64,000 bases of DNA, taken from assembly GCA_004764695.1 (NCBI GenBank), contig SMSO01000033.1, positions 1,813,001 to 1,877,000 of the forward strand, written 5' to 3'. The DNA comes from Schizochytrium sp. TIO01 (lineage: Eukaryota > Sar > Bigyra > Thraustochytrida > Thraustochytriidae). The notes under the pieces are model-generated. The model saw nothing but the letters and a program-made list of their open reading frames with translations, searched no databases and had not been told where the DNA came from. Made by a program: the position numbers and the translations under genes. Positions 25,486 to 37,829 of the stretch are shown here, in pieces. Position 1 is the first letter of the stretch, and each line of letters opens with the position of its first letter.

Positions 25486-26864
25486 GCCTCTGCGATTGAT
25501 CAGCTTTCCTCAAGCACTTGGATATGTAGAAGGTAGAGGTAGGTCGTACCTACCTGCGCTTATCCGAAAGCAGTCGCTTTTCTTTTCTTTTTCTCTCTTG
25601 GCCTGTATCTCCATCACAAAGTTATCCTCTGTTTTGCATGTGCTGCCAAATGAAAGTCGAGCGGTCAAGAGGCAGGCCAAATCTGAAGGACTGGCGGCGC
25701 AGGCATTGCTGACTTATAGACTGGCGCTCGCGTCCGACGTGTGCACAGGTCTGTTGTCGACGCGGGGATGGGGAGTGAACCCAAGAGTGATGTCTCCGAG
25801 CTTATTCTCTTTTTGGTTTGCTCTTTTTTTTTCAAATGGGGAATATAAACTGCGATAACCTCGCAGTAGCACTAGATACTAAGTAGTAAGTAGTAAGTGC
25901 AAGTGCTGCGGCCCGGCCGTCGTTAGTCATCAATTTTACTCCTCTCGGGGTTTGTCCCTGTTGCACAAATTAAATTGCGCGAAGCTGAAGAAACGGTTTA
26001 TAATGATGGTTCTTTTTTCAAGTGATGGTTCGTGAGTCCCCAAAGGGGGTTTTGGCTTCATGCCTCATGATGCTTCAGACGGACTTTTTGTTCCACAGTA
26101 GTTCGAGTGCTGGCTAATTTGCTGCTCGCTTCACCTGGTTAAGCAATGTTTGCAAATTGCATCAAGTCGCATCAGCCTGGTACAGCATAGCGCCTGTTTG
26201 CCGCACCAATCAAACTATTTCCACACGCAGCAAAGGGATCGGGACAGCAAATCCTTCAGCTGAAGTGGTTGGTTTCGTTCGACGTATTCGCAACGTGTAT
26301 TGCTGTACCCTCGAGATCTAGCCGAATCCGAGTTTGCAAACACGCTCCACAGCACACGACAATTGTTCTAGTTGTTCCAACAAATGATATGCACTGCTAT
26401 CAGTACCTAGCACGACCTACGTACTTGTGTTACGAGGCTATGAATCAAATTTTGGTTCTCAAGATCTCACCTAATACATCAAGATGCGTATGGATGTCTA
26501 CGGCAAGCAGACCGATCTAGATCTTCGGACTCGCCCAATCCGGCTCTGTCTAAGCAGGCGGGCTTTCTGATCCATGAATTCTGGATTGCCAGTTTCCGAC
26601 ATGTGCAAATCCCGCAGACCCGCACGCGCTCGAAGGCCAGCATGGTCTCGGTCTTGGAGCCACTGCGGTCTCCGAAAGTAAAATCGACCACTCCGACGCC
26701 TATTAGGTGGCTTTAGAAAAGCCAAAGGCTCGCCTTTTATCGCACTATTGTTTTGAATTCATGGACTAGTCAGCACCTATATGGTACCTACTTCCTACTC
26801 TTGCAAAGATGTTGAGAAAACCCCCACAGTAGTCTAGCTAGAGGCTTTAACTACTGTGTCGCTC

Positions 26865-26904
26865 GAAGAAGAAGAAGAAGAAGAAGAAGAAGAGGAGGAG
26901 GAGT
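26865..26904. repeat. (GAA)n/(GAG)n microsatellite
   Basis: About nine GAA units passing into four GAG units. Confidence 0.9.
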
Positions 26905-27935
26905 TGTCAGAATTGTGCATAGAAGATAGGTCGGCACAGTACTTGGCGAAATTGAAAAAATTGATGAAAACGGCAACGAGCTAGACAGCAGCTGCGTTTA
27001 CTTCAACTAAGAAAGCAAAATCATGGTATAGAAAGAATAGGACTTGGAGTTGAGAATCAATAGAAGCAGGCGGTTAAGGCGATGATGACAAAATCGTCGA
27101 TGACTACAGTTTAGAATAATATGAACTACCTGCATCGTCGGACTTAAAGTGACAAGGTAGTCCTGTTATGATAAGGACACAGAAGGACTCGAGTGCTAGT
27201 ACATTCCGATCTTCTTTCACAGAAATGCATCTGGCCTGAGGCAAGACTTGAAAGAGCAGATACTAAGATATTGGCGAAGCCAGCTGAAGTCCTCGGAGCA
27301 AGATGTCTTATCACTAGTGCAACAAATCAGCGCAATAGCTTTCTAGCCTCGAAGCTATTTATATTTCCAACCCAAAAATGGAACTCTACAACGAAAGAGT
27401 ATTGTAGCCACTACATGCGGCACATTCTGCTGCACAAATGAAGGATAATTTAACCTATGATAGATTTGCACATTTCAAACACGCTCGTAAATGTGGCAGT
27501 CTCGAGAAGCAAAGGATTCTATACAAGGGTACCAGATGAATCACGGGCGAAGTTTTCAGAATTCACAAAGATTAAACCTCAGTCTTGTTTTGTTTTGCTT
27601 TGTCACATATTCCAAAGTTTGCCTTTCTTCATTTTTGATGATCAGGTAGTCATAAAATAATTCGAGCGTTAACTTTCATCTGTGGAGAGTTATAAACTCC
27701 TGAAATAGTTTCTTTGTTCTGAAACTCAATATTTTCAGCCAAGAATGAAGTCCTGTCGGGTGCTCATAGAGTGAAATCATTCAGTATATGATTTGGATCA
27801 TTTGCCCCCCTTGCTTAACTCCAATTAACAGAAAGGCTTTAGTTTTAATCTTACCCAACCTATCATCATGTGAACCTCTATGATATGCAAATCGAATAAG
27901 ACCAATGAGTAAAAATATGTGCAAAATAGATTACT

Positions 27936-30900
27936 TTAGGATGATGTTGGGCATCCCAGATCATCACTATAGGTAAAAGCGTACTCGATACTGAAGCCAA
28001 AGTTTGACATGCATGTAGCTTCAATGTTGGACTCAGCAGGGCAGCCACTCTCCGAGTTGTCCAAATCACATTGCAGAAAGCGAATCGGGTTAACGAAAAG
28101 AGGGTGATACTTTTCCATGTTAGCAGGAACCTCAAGCGTACCATTGCATGGCATAAACGTGGAAGGGATGAAGAAAAGTTCAGTCCAACCATCAGTACTA
28201 TCTTCATATTGCACAGAGATACCGTTGGTACAAGGGTCGGTATCTTCGCGCATAGAATAATCATCTACAGAACTAGAACAGAAACTTCTTCCGCTGCCAA
28301 AGTCACCAACTGAGTTGAACTTCTCAACAATAGAGTAAGGGTCTCCTTCTGAATCATCAACAAGAGCGATGCAATCATCGATGAAATCATCCTTGGTCTC
28401 ATCACCTTTCATGGGCAAAAGAGCAGTGCAGACAGCCTCGATCCAAGCTTCGCCCGTCTTCTTTTCAGTTTTCTTTGTAATCTGGTTGATACACGCTTGT
28501 ACAGTGTTGGGTTGGTTCGCAGTCTTGCACCAATTTTCAATACCTAAAGGAATCTGCTCAGTGGTACAAGCACCAGACCAGAAGGCCTTGCAAGCAAGGT
28601 GGGCCAAAGACAAACTATTTACTTCGCACTCTTCAGCCATAGAGTTTTCCGTGTACTCGCCACCGTAGGAGAGCAGGTCTCCAGATACACAGTAGCCACT
28701 GACAACATCATCACCACGCTCAGTGTTGACATCGACGAGGTACTCGACATTGAGGCGATACCCACCAACGTACTCAGCATCATCGTTCGAAACAGAGTTC
28801 ACACAGGTAAGGCGGATGAGAATGCCAGTGGTTGGGTCACGTACGGCATAGGCACGCTCGTCAGATCCGTAGCCCTCGTCACCATCGATAAATGTTACAT
28901 CAAAGGCATCTGCAAAATCGATACCATTAATGGTGTGCCAGCCAGGGTAGTCTGTAGTGTCCTCAAAACAAGCCACAGGGTCCAATGTATAGTTTCCGCT
29001 CTGAGTTTCGAGGTACATCATATCGAGAATGGAACGCTCACCGGTGGCGAAACTGATGTTATAGAAGGCGGTATTAGAGTTGACAGAGTAGAGTACGATG
29101 ATGGCTTCACCAGATTCGGACCAATTTGGTAAACATGGAGAACCATATGCACCGATGCTAGCACGATTCTTACCAATGAGATCTTGCACAGTCTGATTCC
29201 AGATGCAGTCATTGCCAGCAAAGTCCTTGAGCCCGGTACATATTTTTTCAGTAGGCCAGCAGTTACTGTCGCGAGCATCGCATACAATGAGCTTATCACG
29301 GGAGCCATCAAAGCCCTGACCGAACGGGTCGCCCCAAAGCATGCACGTTTCACAGCAGCTTGTCGTATTGGTACTCTCCTCGCTAAACCTCAAGGTAAGA
29401 CTAGCATTACTAGTGGTACTTATGAGGTTCCCACAGACAGTGCTCAACTCAGAATCCGAAGCATTACAGTACGGAGCTGTAATCGTCAAATTGCGGCAAG
29501 TTTGGCCTTCTTCACCAACCGCGAAGTTGTTCGTGGAGCAGCAGCTATCACAAGATCCCAAAGTAAAGTTCTCCATCTCGTTTGAAGTACAGATAGAAGG
29601 GAAGTTAATGGATGTATCATCGTATGAGCATACGTTGCATGTAATGTTTCCTTGCGGGCAAACGTTGCCTCCAAAATTAATATTACCACTTACAGTGGAT
29701 AATGGTTTACAATTTGAGCCATCATCAGCAACAAGACACTCTGCGCCTAATCCACACTGACGAAAGCGAACCCGGTACTGGAACAGAATCGGGAAGTCCT
29801 CCCCTGTGATGATCGTGCTAACGTCACTGCAAAGAGGCTTATCAGGTGGGATGTAGAATACAGGGGTCCAGTCACCATCTACATCAGCTTCCACAATTAC
29901 TCCAGTTGCACAAGTCAAGTCATCTGGAATATTAGTAGCGTAGTCGTCCCAAGAGGTAGCACAAGGGACATCCGCAATATCCCACTGGTGAAAAATGATG
30001 CTCTCATATGCTTCCTCCCAAACAGACCAGCCGTTTTCTTCAAGAATGTTTACACACTCAGCGACGTATGAGTTCTGGGAGCTGCTGCCATAAGAAAGAC
30101 CAGAGTTCATTTGGCAGGCATATTCAATCCACGTCATAGATTGCTCCGACGCTTTGCCATTGCGAAGGTCTGTAAGACAAGTGGCAACAACTTCAGCGTA
30201 GGTCACATCAGCACTGTAGGCCTGTGTGTTCACAAGCTCAGCAGACTCACACCAGTACTGCTGCCAGTCCAGTACGGTACGTTCATAGCAGCTAAAATCG
30301 CTGAGGGCTTTGCAAGTATAGGTGAGGTCCGAAAGAGAAGCAGACAGACACTTTTTGTGAAGCGATACAGTATCGGCAACATTCGTACCACTCAAGTCTC
30401 CTGAGGGAATAATGTTGGTGAAGCAGTAGCCATCGCCAACACTGTCTGCGGTGATGCGAGTATCAGTGATGTTCTCGATATCAAGGCGAGTGCGAGTAGC
30501 ACCAACAGCCTTGTTACAGATGACATCGGCGTAGATACCAATGCTCGCATCTCCAATGTGCCAGCGAATCTCCACATCGTTAGGGGTGCTTACACTCCAT
30601 GTAGATGGAAGAGATGACACAGATGACGGAAATGACCATGCGGCAGCGGCGTCAGAATTGCCAACATCGCGAGGGTCATAGTTGAAACAATCATCAGAGT
30701 TTATTGTGTACGGCTCGGAATCATCAGAAAGCTGAATGCTAAAGTCTGTTTGGACACCACGCTCACCAATAAGAGTGGACATGACGAGGCCACTAGTATT
30801 GATAAGCAATAGCTCGAGCTGACCGCTTACGCTGTAGTCAGCCTGACACGGAGAGCCATCTTCAAGGTTGTTTCTCCACCAAGGGTAGTTGAGGTTTCCT

Positions 30901-31403
30901 TTGAGCCACTTGCAGCGGTTGCCAGCATGGTCGTACTGTTGACGACAAATGCTTTGCTCCATTCTACAGGTAGTAGAGTTACGGGCATCACATTCAATGA
31001 GCTGGTTAGTTGAACCGTTAAAGGCTTGGCAGAGAGGATCACCGTAGCATTTGCACTTGCGGCAGCATGTGTCATTGACGTCAGGGTAAGTGAAGGCGAT
31101 CTCCATTTCGAGGGTATGCGAGCTGTTAGGGGTAAAGTCTGTGCAGCCATCATCCTGATTTGCACAGTATGCTGACTGCATAATAGCTGTGCTGCAGATC
31201 GGGTCTGTGCTGTCGGCAGTGTAGGTATAGTTGAGCGAGTTACCGCAGCATCCACCAAATTCGAATTTCTGAGTAGTACAATTATTTCCCAAAGGCGTGG
31301 TCAAATCTAACTGCGTTGCTTCACAAGAGCCTTGCGCCGTGCTGGACTTCACAAAGCTCAGGAGCATTGCAGTGATAATTGCTGCATAACTGCGTACCTG
31401 CAT
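27936..31403 (-). CDS. Secreted Cys-rich two-module protein, array copy 3 (vWD-like motif)
   Basis: An intact 1155 aa frame. Residues 1-24 form a signal peptide ending STAQ. CCGN lies at about 52-55, GDP at 121-123 and FDG at 128-130, followed by ECDAR and DHAGNRCKW. The module 1 tail has WQQYWCE and an ACQMNS segment, then IPPDKPLC. Module 2 restarts with a WGDP near residue 689 and ends with the CDLDNSESGC and TCMSNFGF segments. With copies 4 and 5 it forms a subgroup marked by CCGNSL and CCRKCKCYGDP. It is about 98% identical to copy 4 over part of module 1 but nearer 82% at the C-terminus. The 3' flank also shares ATTTTGCACATAT with copy 4, so the duplication unit included flanking DNA. 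Extracellular location is likely; molecular function is not known. Confidence 0.9.
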   Translation of the reverse strand: MQVRSYAAIITAMLLSFVKSSTAQGSCEATQLDLTTPLGNNCTTQKFEFGGCCGNSLNYTYTADSTDPICSTAIMQSAYCANQDDGCTDFTPNSSHTLEMEIAFTYPDVNDTCCRKCKCYGDPLCQAFNGSTNQLIECDARNSTTCRMEQSICRQQYDHAGNRCKWLKGNLNYPWWRNNLEDGSPCQADYSVSGQLELLLINTSGLVMSTLIGERGVQTDFSIQLSDDSEPYTINSDDCFNYDPRDVGNSDAAAAWSFPSSVSSLPSTWSVSTPNDVEIRWHIGDASIGIYADVICNKAVGATRTRLDIENITDTRITADSVGDGYCFTNIIPSGDLSGTNVADTVSLHKKCLSASLSDLTYTCKALSDFSCYERTVLDWQQYWCESAELVNTQAYSADVTYAEVVATCLTDLRNGKASEQSMTWIEYACQMNSGLSYGSSSQNSYVAECVNILEENGWSVWEEAYESIIFHQWDIADVPCATSWDDYATNIPDDLTCATGVIVEADVDGDWTPVFYIPPDKPLCSDVSTIITGEDFPILFQYRVRFRQCGLGAECLVADDGSNCKPLSTVSGNINFGGNVCPQGNITCNVCSYDDTSINFPSICTSNEMENFTLGSCDSCCSTNNFAVGEEGQTCRNLTITAPYCNASDSELSTVCGNLISTTSNASLTLRFSEESTNTTSCCETCMLWGDPFGQGFDGSRDKLIVCDARDSNCWPTEKICTGLKDFAGNDCIWNQTVQDLIGKNRASIGAYGSPCLPNWSESGEAIIVLYSVNSNTAFYNISFATGERSILDMMYLETQSGNYTLDPVACFEDTTDYPGWHTINGIDFADAFDVTFIDGDEGYGSDERAYAVRDPTTGILIRLTCVNSVSNDDAEYVGGYRLNVEYLVDVNTERGDDVVSGYCVSGDLLSYGGEYTENSMAEECEVNSLSLAHLACKAFWSGACTTEQIPLGIENWCKTANQPNTVQACINQITKKTEKKTGEAWIEAVCTALLPMKGDETKDDFIDDCIALVDDSEGDPYSIVEKFNSVGDFGSGRSFCSSSVDDYSMREDTDPCTNGISVQYEDSTDGWTELFFIPSTFMPCNGTLEVPANMEKYHPLFVNPIRFLQCDLDNSESGCPAESNIEATCMSNFGFSIEYAFTYSDDLGCPTSS

Positions 31404-31504
31404 TGTGATAAGGTATTCCTTTTATCAATTCGTGCTGTTCTTGAATCCCGATAGAGCAGGCCTTTCAGAATGTTTCACTATGAATGTCCAAGTTGAGGTT
31501 TTAA

Positions 31505-31529
31505 ATACGTAAATGGCTGCGGTGTCGCG
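31505..31529 (-). promoter_or_regulatory. Candidate promoter element of copy 3 (ATACGTAAATG ... GTCGCG)
   Basis: ATACGTAAATG (31505-31515) followed closely by GTCGCG lies 102-126 bp upstream of the copy 3 start. The same pair occurs in the same order 80-104 bp upstream of copy 4. Read on the coding strand it includes TATTTAAA-like sequence. The shared block in otherwise diverged flanks suggests a functional promoter word or recent common descent. Confidence 0.4.
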
Positions 31530-32066
31530 CAAAGCTAGACTATCCAGGAGCAAACTATTCCTGGGTGGCAGGATACAAAGCTACCCTGCTAACTTAGCAA
31601 GACAGCAAATCTGAGTAAGTTGGTGATTTGGTTTTGCTGAATGGTGATGTGCGTATACGTGTTTATTAAGTTTCAAAGTCTTTGGGATCTTGAAAATTCT
31701 TCAACAACAAACCTTAGCGTACTCTTCCTATGTCAATGCATAAATACTATCATCAAAACTTTTTGTTTATCTGTGACACGACCACGATATCGGCCGCATA
31801 TCACCTGATACATCCTCGATGTTTCATCTTCCTGGGTACCCCATCGGAAAGGGGGCGCGTGTGAGTACGCCTTTTCTTGTTTCCCTTTCCAGTAACCGCG
31901 GAGAGAACTTTTACCCTCTTCTTTTGCATCTAGCGTGTCATTTTTAATTGTTGATGTATTATTACGTTTTTAATTCAATTCAATAATGCTGCAGGTACTA
32001 CTAATCGTCTGTTGTTGTTTATTTTTGGAGAATATTTTTATTTCGTTCCGGAGGAAGGTACGTATG

Positions 32067-32078
32067 GCGCGGTGTGCA
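32067..32078 (+). repeat. GCGCGGTGTGCA dispersed 12-mer, copy b
   Basis: An exact match to the 12-mer at 25474; 664 bp upstream of the copy 3 start. Confidence 0.6.
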
Positions 32079-34275
32079 GCTCATTTAAAGGATTTCGCTG
32101 CTTACTGGAAACTGCGCAAGGGTTCTTTGACTCGGGTACCCCGGCCCATTGACACGAGCTTGAAGGATGCTAAATTTTAAAGATGGGCCAAGCTCTAAAG
32201 TACGCATTTGGGAGCCAAACGAAGCAATGTGCAAAATTTTATTCTGACATCAATTTCCCTCTTTTTCTGCAAAGTATTCCTGGAAGATTACCTTTTTCTC
32301 CTTTTCTTTTTTCCTCTAATCATTATATCATTATTATTATTTATAATAATTAATATAAATATTATTATAACAAAAGTAGAAATACAAACAAACCAGAAAG
32401 AGGTATTACTTGCACGACCCCTTTCAGGCTTCAGACGTACTACGCTTCTGAAGTACGTATAAGTTACTTTTTACTTGGTATGTCGCTCGCTACAAAGGTA
32501 AAGGAGCCGCGGTATCAGCATAATACAAACCTTTCATGGACGACGCCTCTACGTGGAATGCAACTTTTGTTGTGAAATCATTCAAGTTGGTGATTTTCAT
32601 TCATTGATTTTTCGGGGTGCTCGTCAATGTTTAGAGAAAGGGTGAGTTCTCTCTTTTCGTTAGTACTGACTCTTAATTTTTGACCCTGAGGAGAAAGGTT
32701 CTCCAATACATGGTAGTAGGTACCCCGTCTTGACTGTAAGCAAGGGATATGAAAAGGTGTTCATGAATGCGATCGCGGAGAATAAATCCAGTGTTCAGAC
32801 GCTGAGCAGACTTTTAGCTTTATGGAATGTTCAGATGGATCGAGTTTCCCTGAGTCTTTAGAATGATTGCCTGTCCAATGCAAATTCCCTCAGAGAATAC
32901 ACGGGTGCTTCTTTGAACTTTGTCAATCTTTGCTTTCCCCCCTTTCCTCTTTGAATTAGAAAATAAATATATTAGTTTAACCTTTAGTTTTGGAAAACCA
33001 CAGAAAATAATAAAATAATAAGAAATAAATGACTGAGGAAAAGAGTACATGTAGGCAAGATTCGGAAGCATAAAAGTTTCCCCTTGCCCAGGAAGGTCTA
33101 CGAGACTGCTTGCACGCACTCGTTTCGAAGAAAGCTTACTTTAAGTCTTTTGCCATCGTATTGAGCCCGCGTACCCCGCCGGTGAGGACCCCAACTTTAT
33201 TGCGCAGCCATCAATCTACGTGTTTAAGATCGCAGCCAGCTTTTCTTTTTTTAGAGGGTCCTCGCTGGGTGTTCGGGCTTTCTATTATTCGTTATGACTT
33301 TGTGCTTTTGAAGGACCAAAAAATAACTAAGTGAGAAGTAATGGGTTTAAGCAAAGAAGCCTGGTTAAGGGAGGAAAGAATAAGCCCAGTTTGGAGGGCG
33401 AAAGAAAGCTACCTAATGGTTTGGCGGAGATTTTTTTGAGGTTTCCAGCAAATTTAAAATGTGATCCTTCATATTTGATTATTCCAAATGCAAATCTTGT
33501 AACAATCTTGGTATGCACCAGAATCATTCCATCGAAGGAAAGTAAAAGCCGTGCACAACAGTGGAACGCTCAAAGAGGAATCTGAAGAACGCTGTTAGCA
33601 CACAGAAGCCCCGCTGTTATTTTCAGGCTTGTAGTGAATGAATACTTACTTCCTCAGGTCAAGGTTCGCAATGTGGAGAGAGGAAACAAAATCACACCCG
33701 CGAAAGTAGGATCTCTTCTCTGAAACTCGGCAGGTACCCCGGTACGCGGGTCGAACCTCTTAGAAATGTGGAACATTATGTTCCAATATGGATCCCCATA
33801 GAATGGTCAGAAACATTATAAACAAAAATGGAGGCGTGCACTTTATTCCCGACACCTTTTCTGAGGAGTGGGCATAACAGGAGTCTTTGAACCCCAAAAG
33901 GTGGTAACCTTAAAGAAGGTGTGCTTGAACAAAAAAATTCAATTTATATGTAAATCAATTTTGATTTAAGACCAAAAAAATTAAAGAGTTAAAACCCTGC
34001 GCAAGTCAAATTACTGATATTATATTTCTTGGAGATACACAAAACCAAAATACTCGTATGGGGCTTCTTACGGTGCTTCATCAGCCTACAGCCGAGGATA
34101 CCAAGAACGGGCAAGCAATAATTTAAAGTTGCTTTGCAAATAGTAAGGACAACGAAGATGGACAAAGAGCAGAGCATCAGAAACCAAAGGAACAATAACA
34201 CGGCGTTTGCTTGGTACATATGCCCGAAAAGGAAACAGAGTATGAGATATGTGCAAAATAGAACTAAAGTTTAAT

Positions 34276-37200
34276 TTAAGCAGAGCTTGGGCATCCCAAA
34301 TCACCCGAGTAGCTGAAAGCGTACTCAATGCTGAAACCAAAGTTAGACATGCATGTAGCCTCAACGTTAGACTCAGCAGGGCAGCCACTCTCAGAGTTGT
34401 CCAAGTCACATTGCACAAAACGAATCGGGTTCACAAACAGAGGGTAGTACTTGCTCTTGTAAGCAGGAATCTCCAGAACACCATCACACGGCATGAGCGT
34501 AGAAGGAATGAAGAATACTTCAGTCCAGCCATCAGTGCTATCTTCGTACTGAACAGAGATACCATTGATGCAAGGGTCAGTGTCGTCACGTGTGGAGTAC
34601 TTGGTCACAGACTTAGCACAGTAACTGCTGACTGAACCAAAGTCACCAGCAGAGCCATATCTCTCCACAATAGAGTAAGGGTCGCCTGACTCATCCGCAA
34701 CAGCAATACATTCATTAATGAATTTCTTGTCGCTGCCAGACTCTTTCAGAGGCAAGAGAGCCTTACATACAGCCTTGATCCAAGCCTTGCCGGTCTTCTT
34801 CTCAGTACCCTTAGTAATCTGGCTGACACACTTCTTCACAGTGTTAGCTTGGTTGGCAGTCTTACACCAGTTCTCGATACCGAGAGAAATCTGCTCAGTG
34901 GTACAAGCACCAGACCAGAAGGCCTTGCAAGCAAGGTGAGCCAAAGACAGATCATTCACTTCGCACTCCTCGGCGTAAGAGTTGTCCGTGTAGTCCCCAC
35001 CGTAGGAGAGCAAATCTCCAGATACACAGTAGCCACTGACAACATTATCACCACGCTCAGTGTTGACATCGACGAGGTCCTCAACATTGAGGCGATACCC
35101 ACCAACGTATTCAGCATCATCGTTCGAAACAGAGTTCACACAGGTAAGGCGAATGAAAATACCAGTGGTTGGATCACGTACAGCATAAGCACGCTCGTCA
35201 GATCCGTAGCCCTCGTCACCATCGATGAAGGTCACATTAAAGGCATCTGCAAAATCAGTACCAGAAACGGTGGTCCAGCCAGGGTAGTCTATAGTGTCCT
35301 CAAAACAAGCCACAGGGTCCAAGGTGTAGGATCCGCTCGAAGTCTCAAGGTACATCATATCGAGAATGGAGCGCTCGCCTGTGGCAAAGCTGATGTTGTA
35401 GAAAGCAGCGCTGGAGTTGACAGTGTAAAGCACGATGATGTCTTCACCAGACACGGACCAATTCGGCAAACAGGGAGAACCGTACGCTCCGATACTGGCA
35501 CGGTTATTACCGATAAGCTCGCGCACGCTCTCATTCCAAACACAAGCGTTACCAGCATGGTCCTTAAGTTCAGTACAGATGTCTTCGGTAGGCCAGCAAT
35601 CAGAGTCGCGAGCGTCACAAACAATGAGCTTCTCGCGAGAACCATCAAAGGCCTGACCAAACGGATCACCCCAGAGCATGCAAGTCTCACAGCAGTCTGT
35701 CGAGTTTCCGCTGTCCTCGCTAAAGGTCAAAGTAAGAGTACCCTTGCGGGCCTTCTTCTCGAGGTTAGCACAAACCGTACTCATTTCAGAGTCAGAAGCA
35801 TCACAGTAGGGAGTGGTAATGGTAATGTTACGACAGGTCTGGTCTTCCTCGTCAACAGCGAAGTTGTTTGAGATACAGCAGTTCTGGCACGTTCCCAAGG
35901 TGTACTCATCCTGTTCGTTTGTAGAACAGACAGAGGGAAAGTCAACAGTCTCATCGTCGTAAACGCAAACATTGCAGGTAAGATCTCCTAGCTGGCAGAC
36001 ATCGCCTCCAAAGGTCACTGTAGCATTCACGGTGGCCAAGGGCTTGCAGTCTGAGCCATCATCAGCAACAAGACACTCTGCACCCTGACCGCACTGACGG
36101 AAGCGAATACGGTACTCGAACAAAGCCGGGAAGTCAGCACCTGTGACAGACATATCAGCGTCGCTGCAAGGAGGATACTCAGGAGGGATGTAAAACACAG
36201 GGGTCCAGTCACCATCCACATCAGCTTCAACAATTACACCAGTTGCACAAGTAAGATCGTCCGGAATGTCAGTGTACTCACTCAAAGAAGCGGCACAAGA
36301 AACATCCGAGGAGGTCCACTGGTGGGCAATGATACTTGAGTACACCTTCTCCCATGCAGGCCACCCGTTTTCTTCAAGAATGTTGACACATTCAGTGACG
36401 TATGAGTTCTGGGAGCTGCTGCCATAAGAAAGACCAGAGTTCATCTGACAAGCGTATTCAATCCAAGTCGTGGACTGCTCCGTTGAGTTGCCATTGCGAA
36501 GGTTTGTAAGACAAGTGGCAACAACCTCAGCGTACGTCACATCAGCACTGTATGCCTGAGTGTAAGCAAGCTCAGCAGTCTCACACCAGTACTGCTGCCA
36601 GTCCGGCACGGTACGCTCGTAGCAAGTATCATCAGCAAGGGCCTTACAGGTGTTGGCAAGGTCCGGCAGTGATGCAGAGAGACACTTGTAGTGAAGAGCG
36701 ACAGTATCGGCAACGTTAGTGCCACTCAAGTCGCCCGAAGGAATTACGTTGGTGAAGCAGTAGCCATCGCCAACACTGTCTGCGGTGATGCGAGTATCAG
36801 TGATGTTCTCGATATCAAGGCGAGTGCGGTTAGCACCAACAGCCTTGTTACAGATGACATCGGCGTAGATACCAATGCTCGCATCTCCAATGTGCCAGCG
36901 AATCTCCACATCGTTAGGGGTGCTTACACTCCATGTAGATGGAAGAGATGACACAGATGACGGAAGTGACCATGCGGCAGCAGCGCCAGAATTGCCAACA
37001 TCGCGAGGGTCATAGTTGAAACAATCCTCAGAGTTGATTGTGTACGGCTCGGAATCATCAGAAAGCTGAATGCTGAAGTCTGTTTGGAACACCACGCTCA
37101 CCAATAAGAGTGGACATGACGAGGCCATCAGTACTGAGAAGCACAAGTTCGAGCTGGCCACTTACGTTGTAGTCAGCTTGGCATGGGGAACCATCCTCGA

Positions 37201-37750
37201 GGTTGCTTGTCCACCAAGGATAGTTGAGGTTACCCTTGAGCCACTTGCAGCGGTTGCCAGCATGGTCGTACTGTTGACGACAGATGCTTTGCTCCATTTC
37301 ACAGGTAGTAGAGTTACGGGCATCGCATTCAATGAGCTGGTTAGTTGAACCGTCAAAGGCTTCGCAGAGGGGGTCACCGTAGCATTTGCACTTGCGGCAG
37401 CATGTATCATTGACGTCAGGGTAGGTGAAGGCGATCTCCAGTTCGAGGGTGTGTGAGCTGTTAGCCGTAAAGCCTGTACAGCCTCCGTCCTGGTTTTCAC
37501 AGTATGCAGACTCCATAATAGCTGTGCTGCAGATCGGGTCTGTGCTGTCGTCAGTGTAGGTATAGTTGAGCGAGTTACCGCAGCATGCACCAAAGTCGAA
37601 TTCCTGAGAACCACAGCCATTTGAAGCCCAGTTCATGGTTGAAAGCGTAGCGTCACAAGAATCCTGACCTGCGCTGGTCTGTGCAGAGGCCAAAACCACC
37701 ACAGCGGCAATCGCCGCAGATGTAAAGGCCTGCATTCTGATGAAGTGCAA
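34276..37750 (-). pseudogene. Secreted Cys-rich two-module protein, array copy 4, one frameshift
   Basis: Homologous to copy 3 throughout but split by one extra base. The N-terminal frame (37058-37750) gives 230 aa. It has a signal peptide (Met6 at 37735 fits the paralog starts better than Met1), CCGN, the first GDP-x4-FDG and DHAGNRCKW, and it goes out of frame just after GERGV. From about 37088 down to 34276 a second frame encodes the rest of module 1 and all of module 2, with WGDP and FDGSREKLIVCDAR intact. Copy 3 reads GTGTCCAAAC where this copy has GTGTTCCAAAC. Removing one base would give about 1157 aa, matching the family. No other break is visible, so this is either a young pseudogene or an assembly error. 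The second frame has no signal peptide of its own. Confidence 0.85.
37088..37089 (-). other. Frameshift site in array copy 4 (+1 base)
   Basis: On the plus strand TTTGGAACACC here corresponds to TTTGGACACC in copy 3 (near 30756). The extra A shifts GERGVQTDF to GERGVPNRL and leads to a stop at 37058. Confidence 0.85.
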
Positions 37751-37829
37751 GTTTCACGAACTCGTGGTTTCCTTGAGCCTCTAGAAAGTAGACCTTATCA
37801 GTGGTCTACTACGGGTGCCTAAGTTTTTG

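Larger units (their letters stand above)
23268..27935. other. Intergenic between array copies 2 and 3; no gene recognised
   Basis: This 4.7 kb stretch contains the promoter side of copy 2 (above 23267) and the 3' side of copy 3 (below 27936). Open frames stay under 130 codons and show no domains. It contains one exact GCGCGGTGTGCA 12-mer, a GCACGTGC palindrome near 24857 and a trinucleotide repeat at 26865-26904. Confidence 0.5.
31404..34275. other. Intergenic between array copies 3 and 4; no gene recognised
   Basis: This 2.9 kb interval, the shortest in the array, contains the copy 3 promoter region, one GCGCGGTGTGCA 12-mer and four GGTACCCC octamers (31835, 32135, 32719, 33733). Open frames are at most 99 codons and show no domain. 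Confidence 0.5.

Noticed and set aside
33735-33760. A tRNA B-box-like GGTTCGACCC on the minus strand
   Set aside because: The expected T-stem pairing, A-box and acceptor stem are missing.
34849-35871. A 340-codon plus-strand open frame
   Set aside because: It lies wholly antisense to array copy 4. Similar antisense frames appear at the same place in paralogs, so it is a by-product of codon bias in the real gene.
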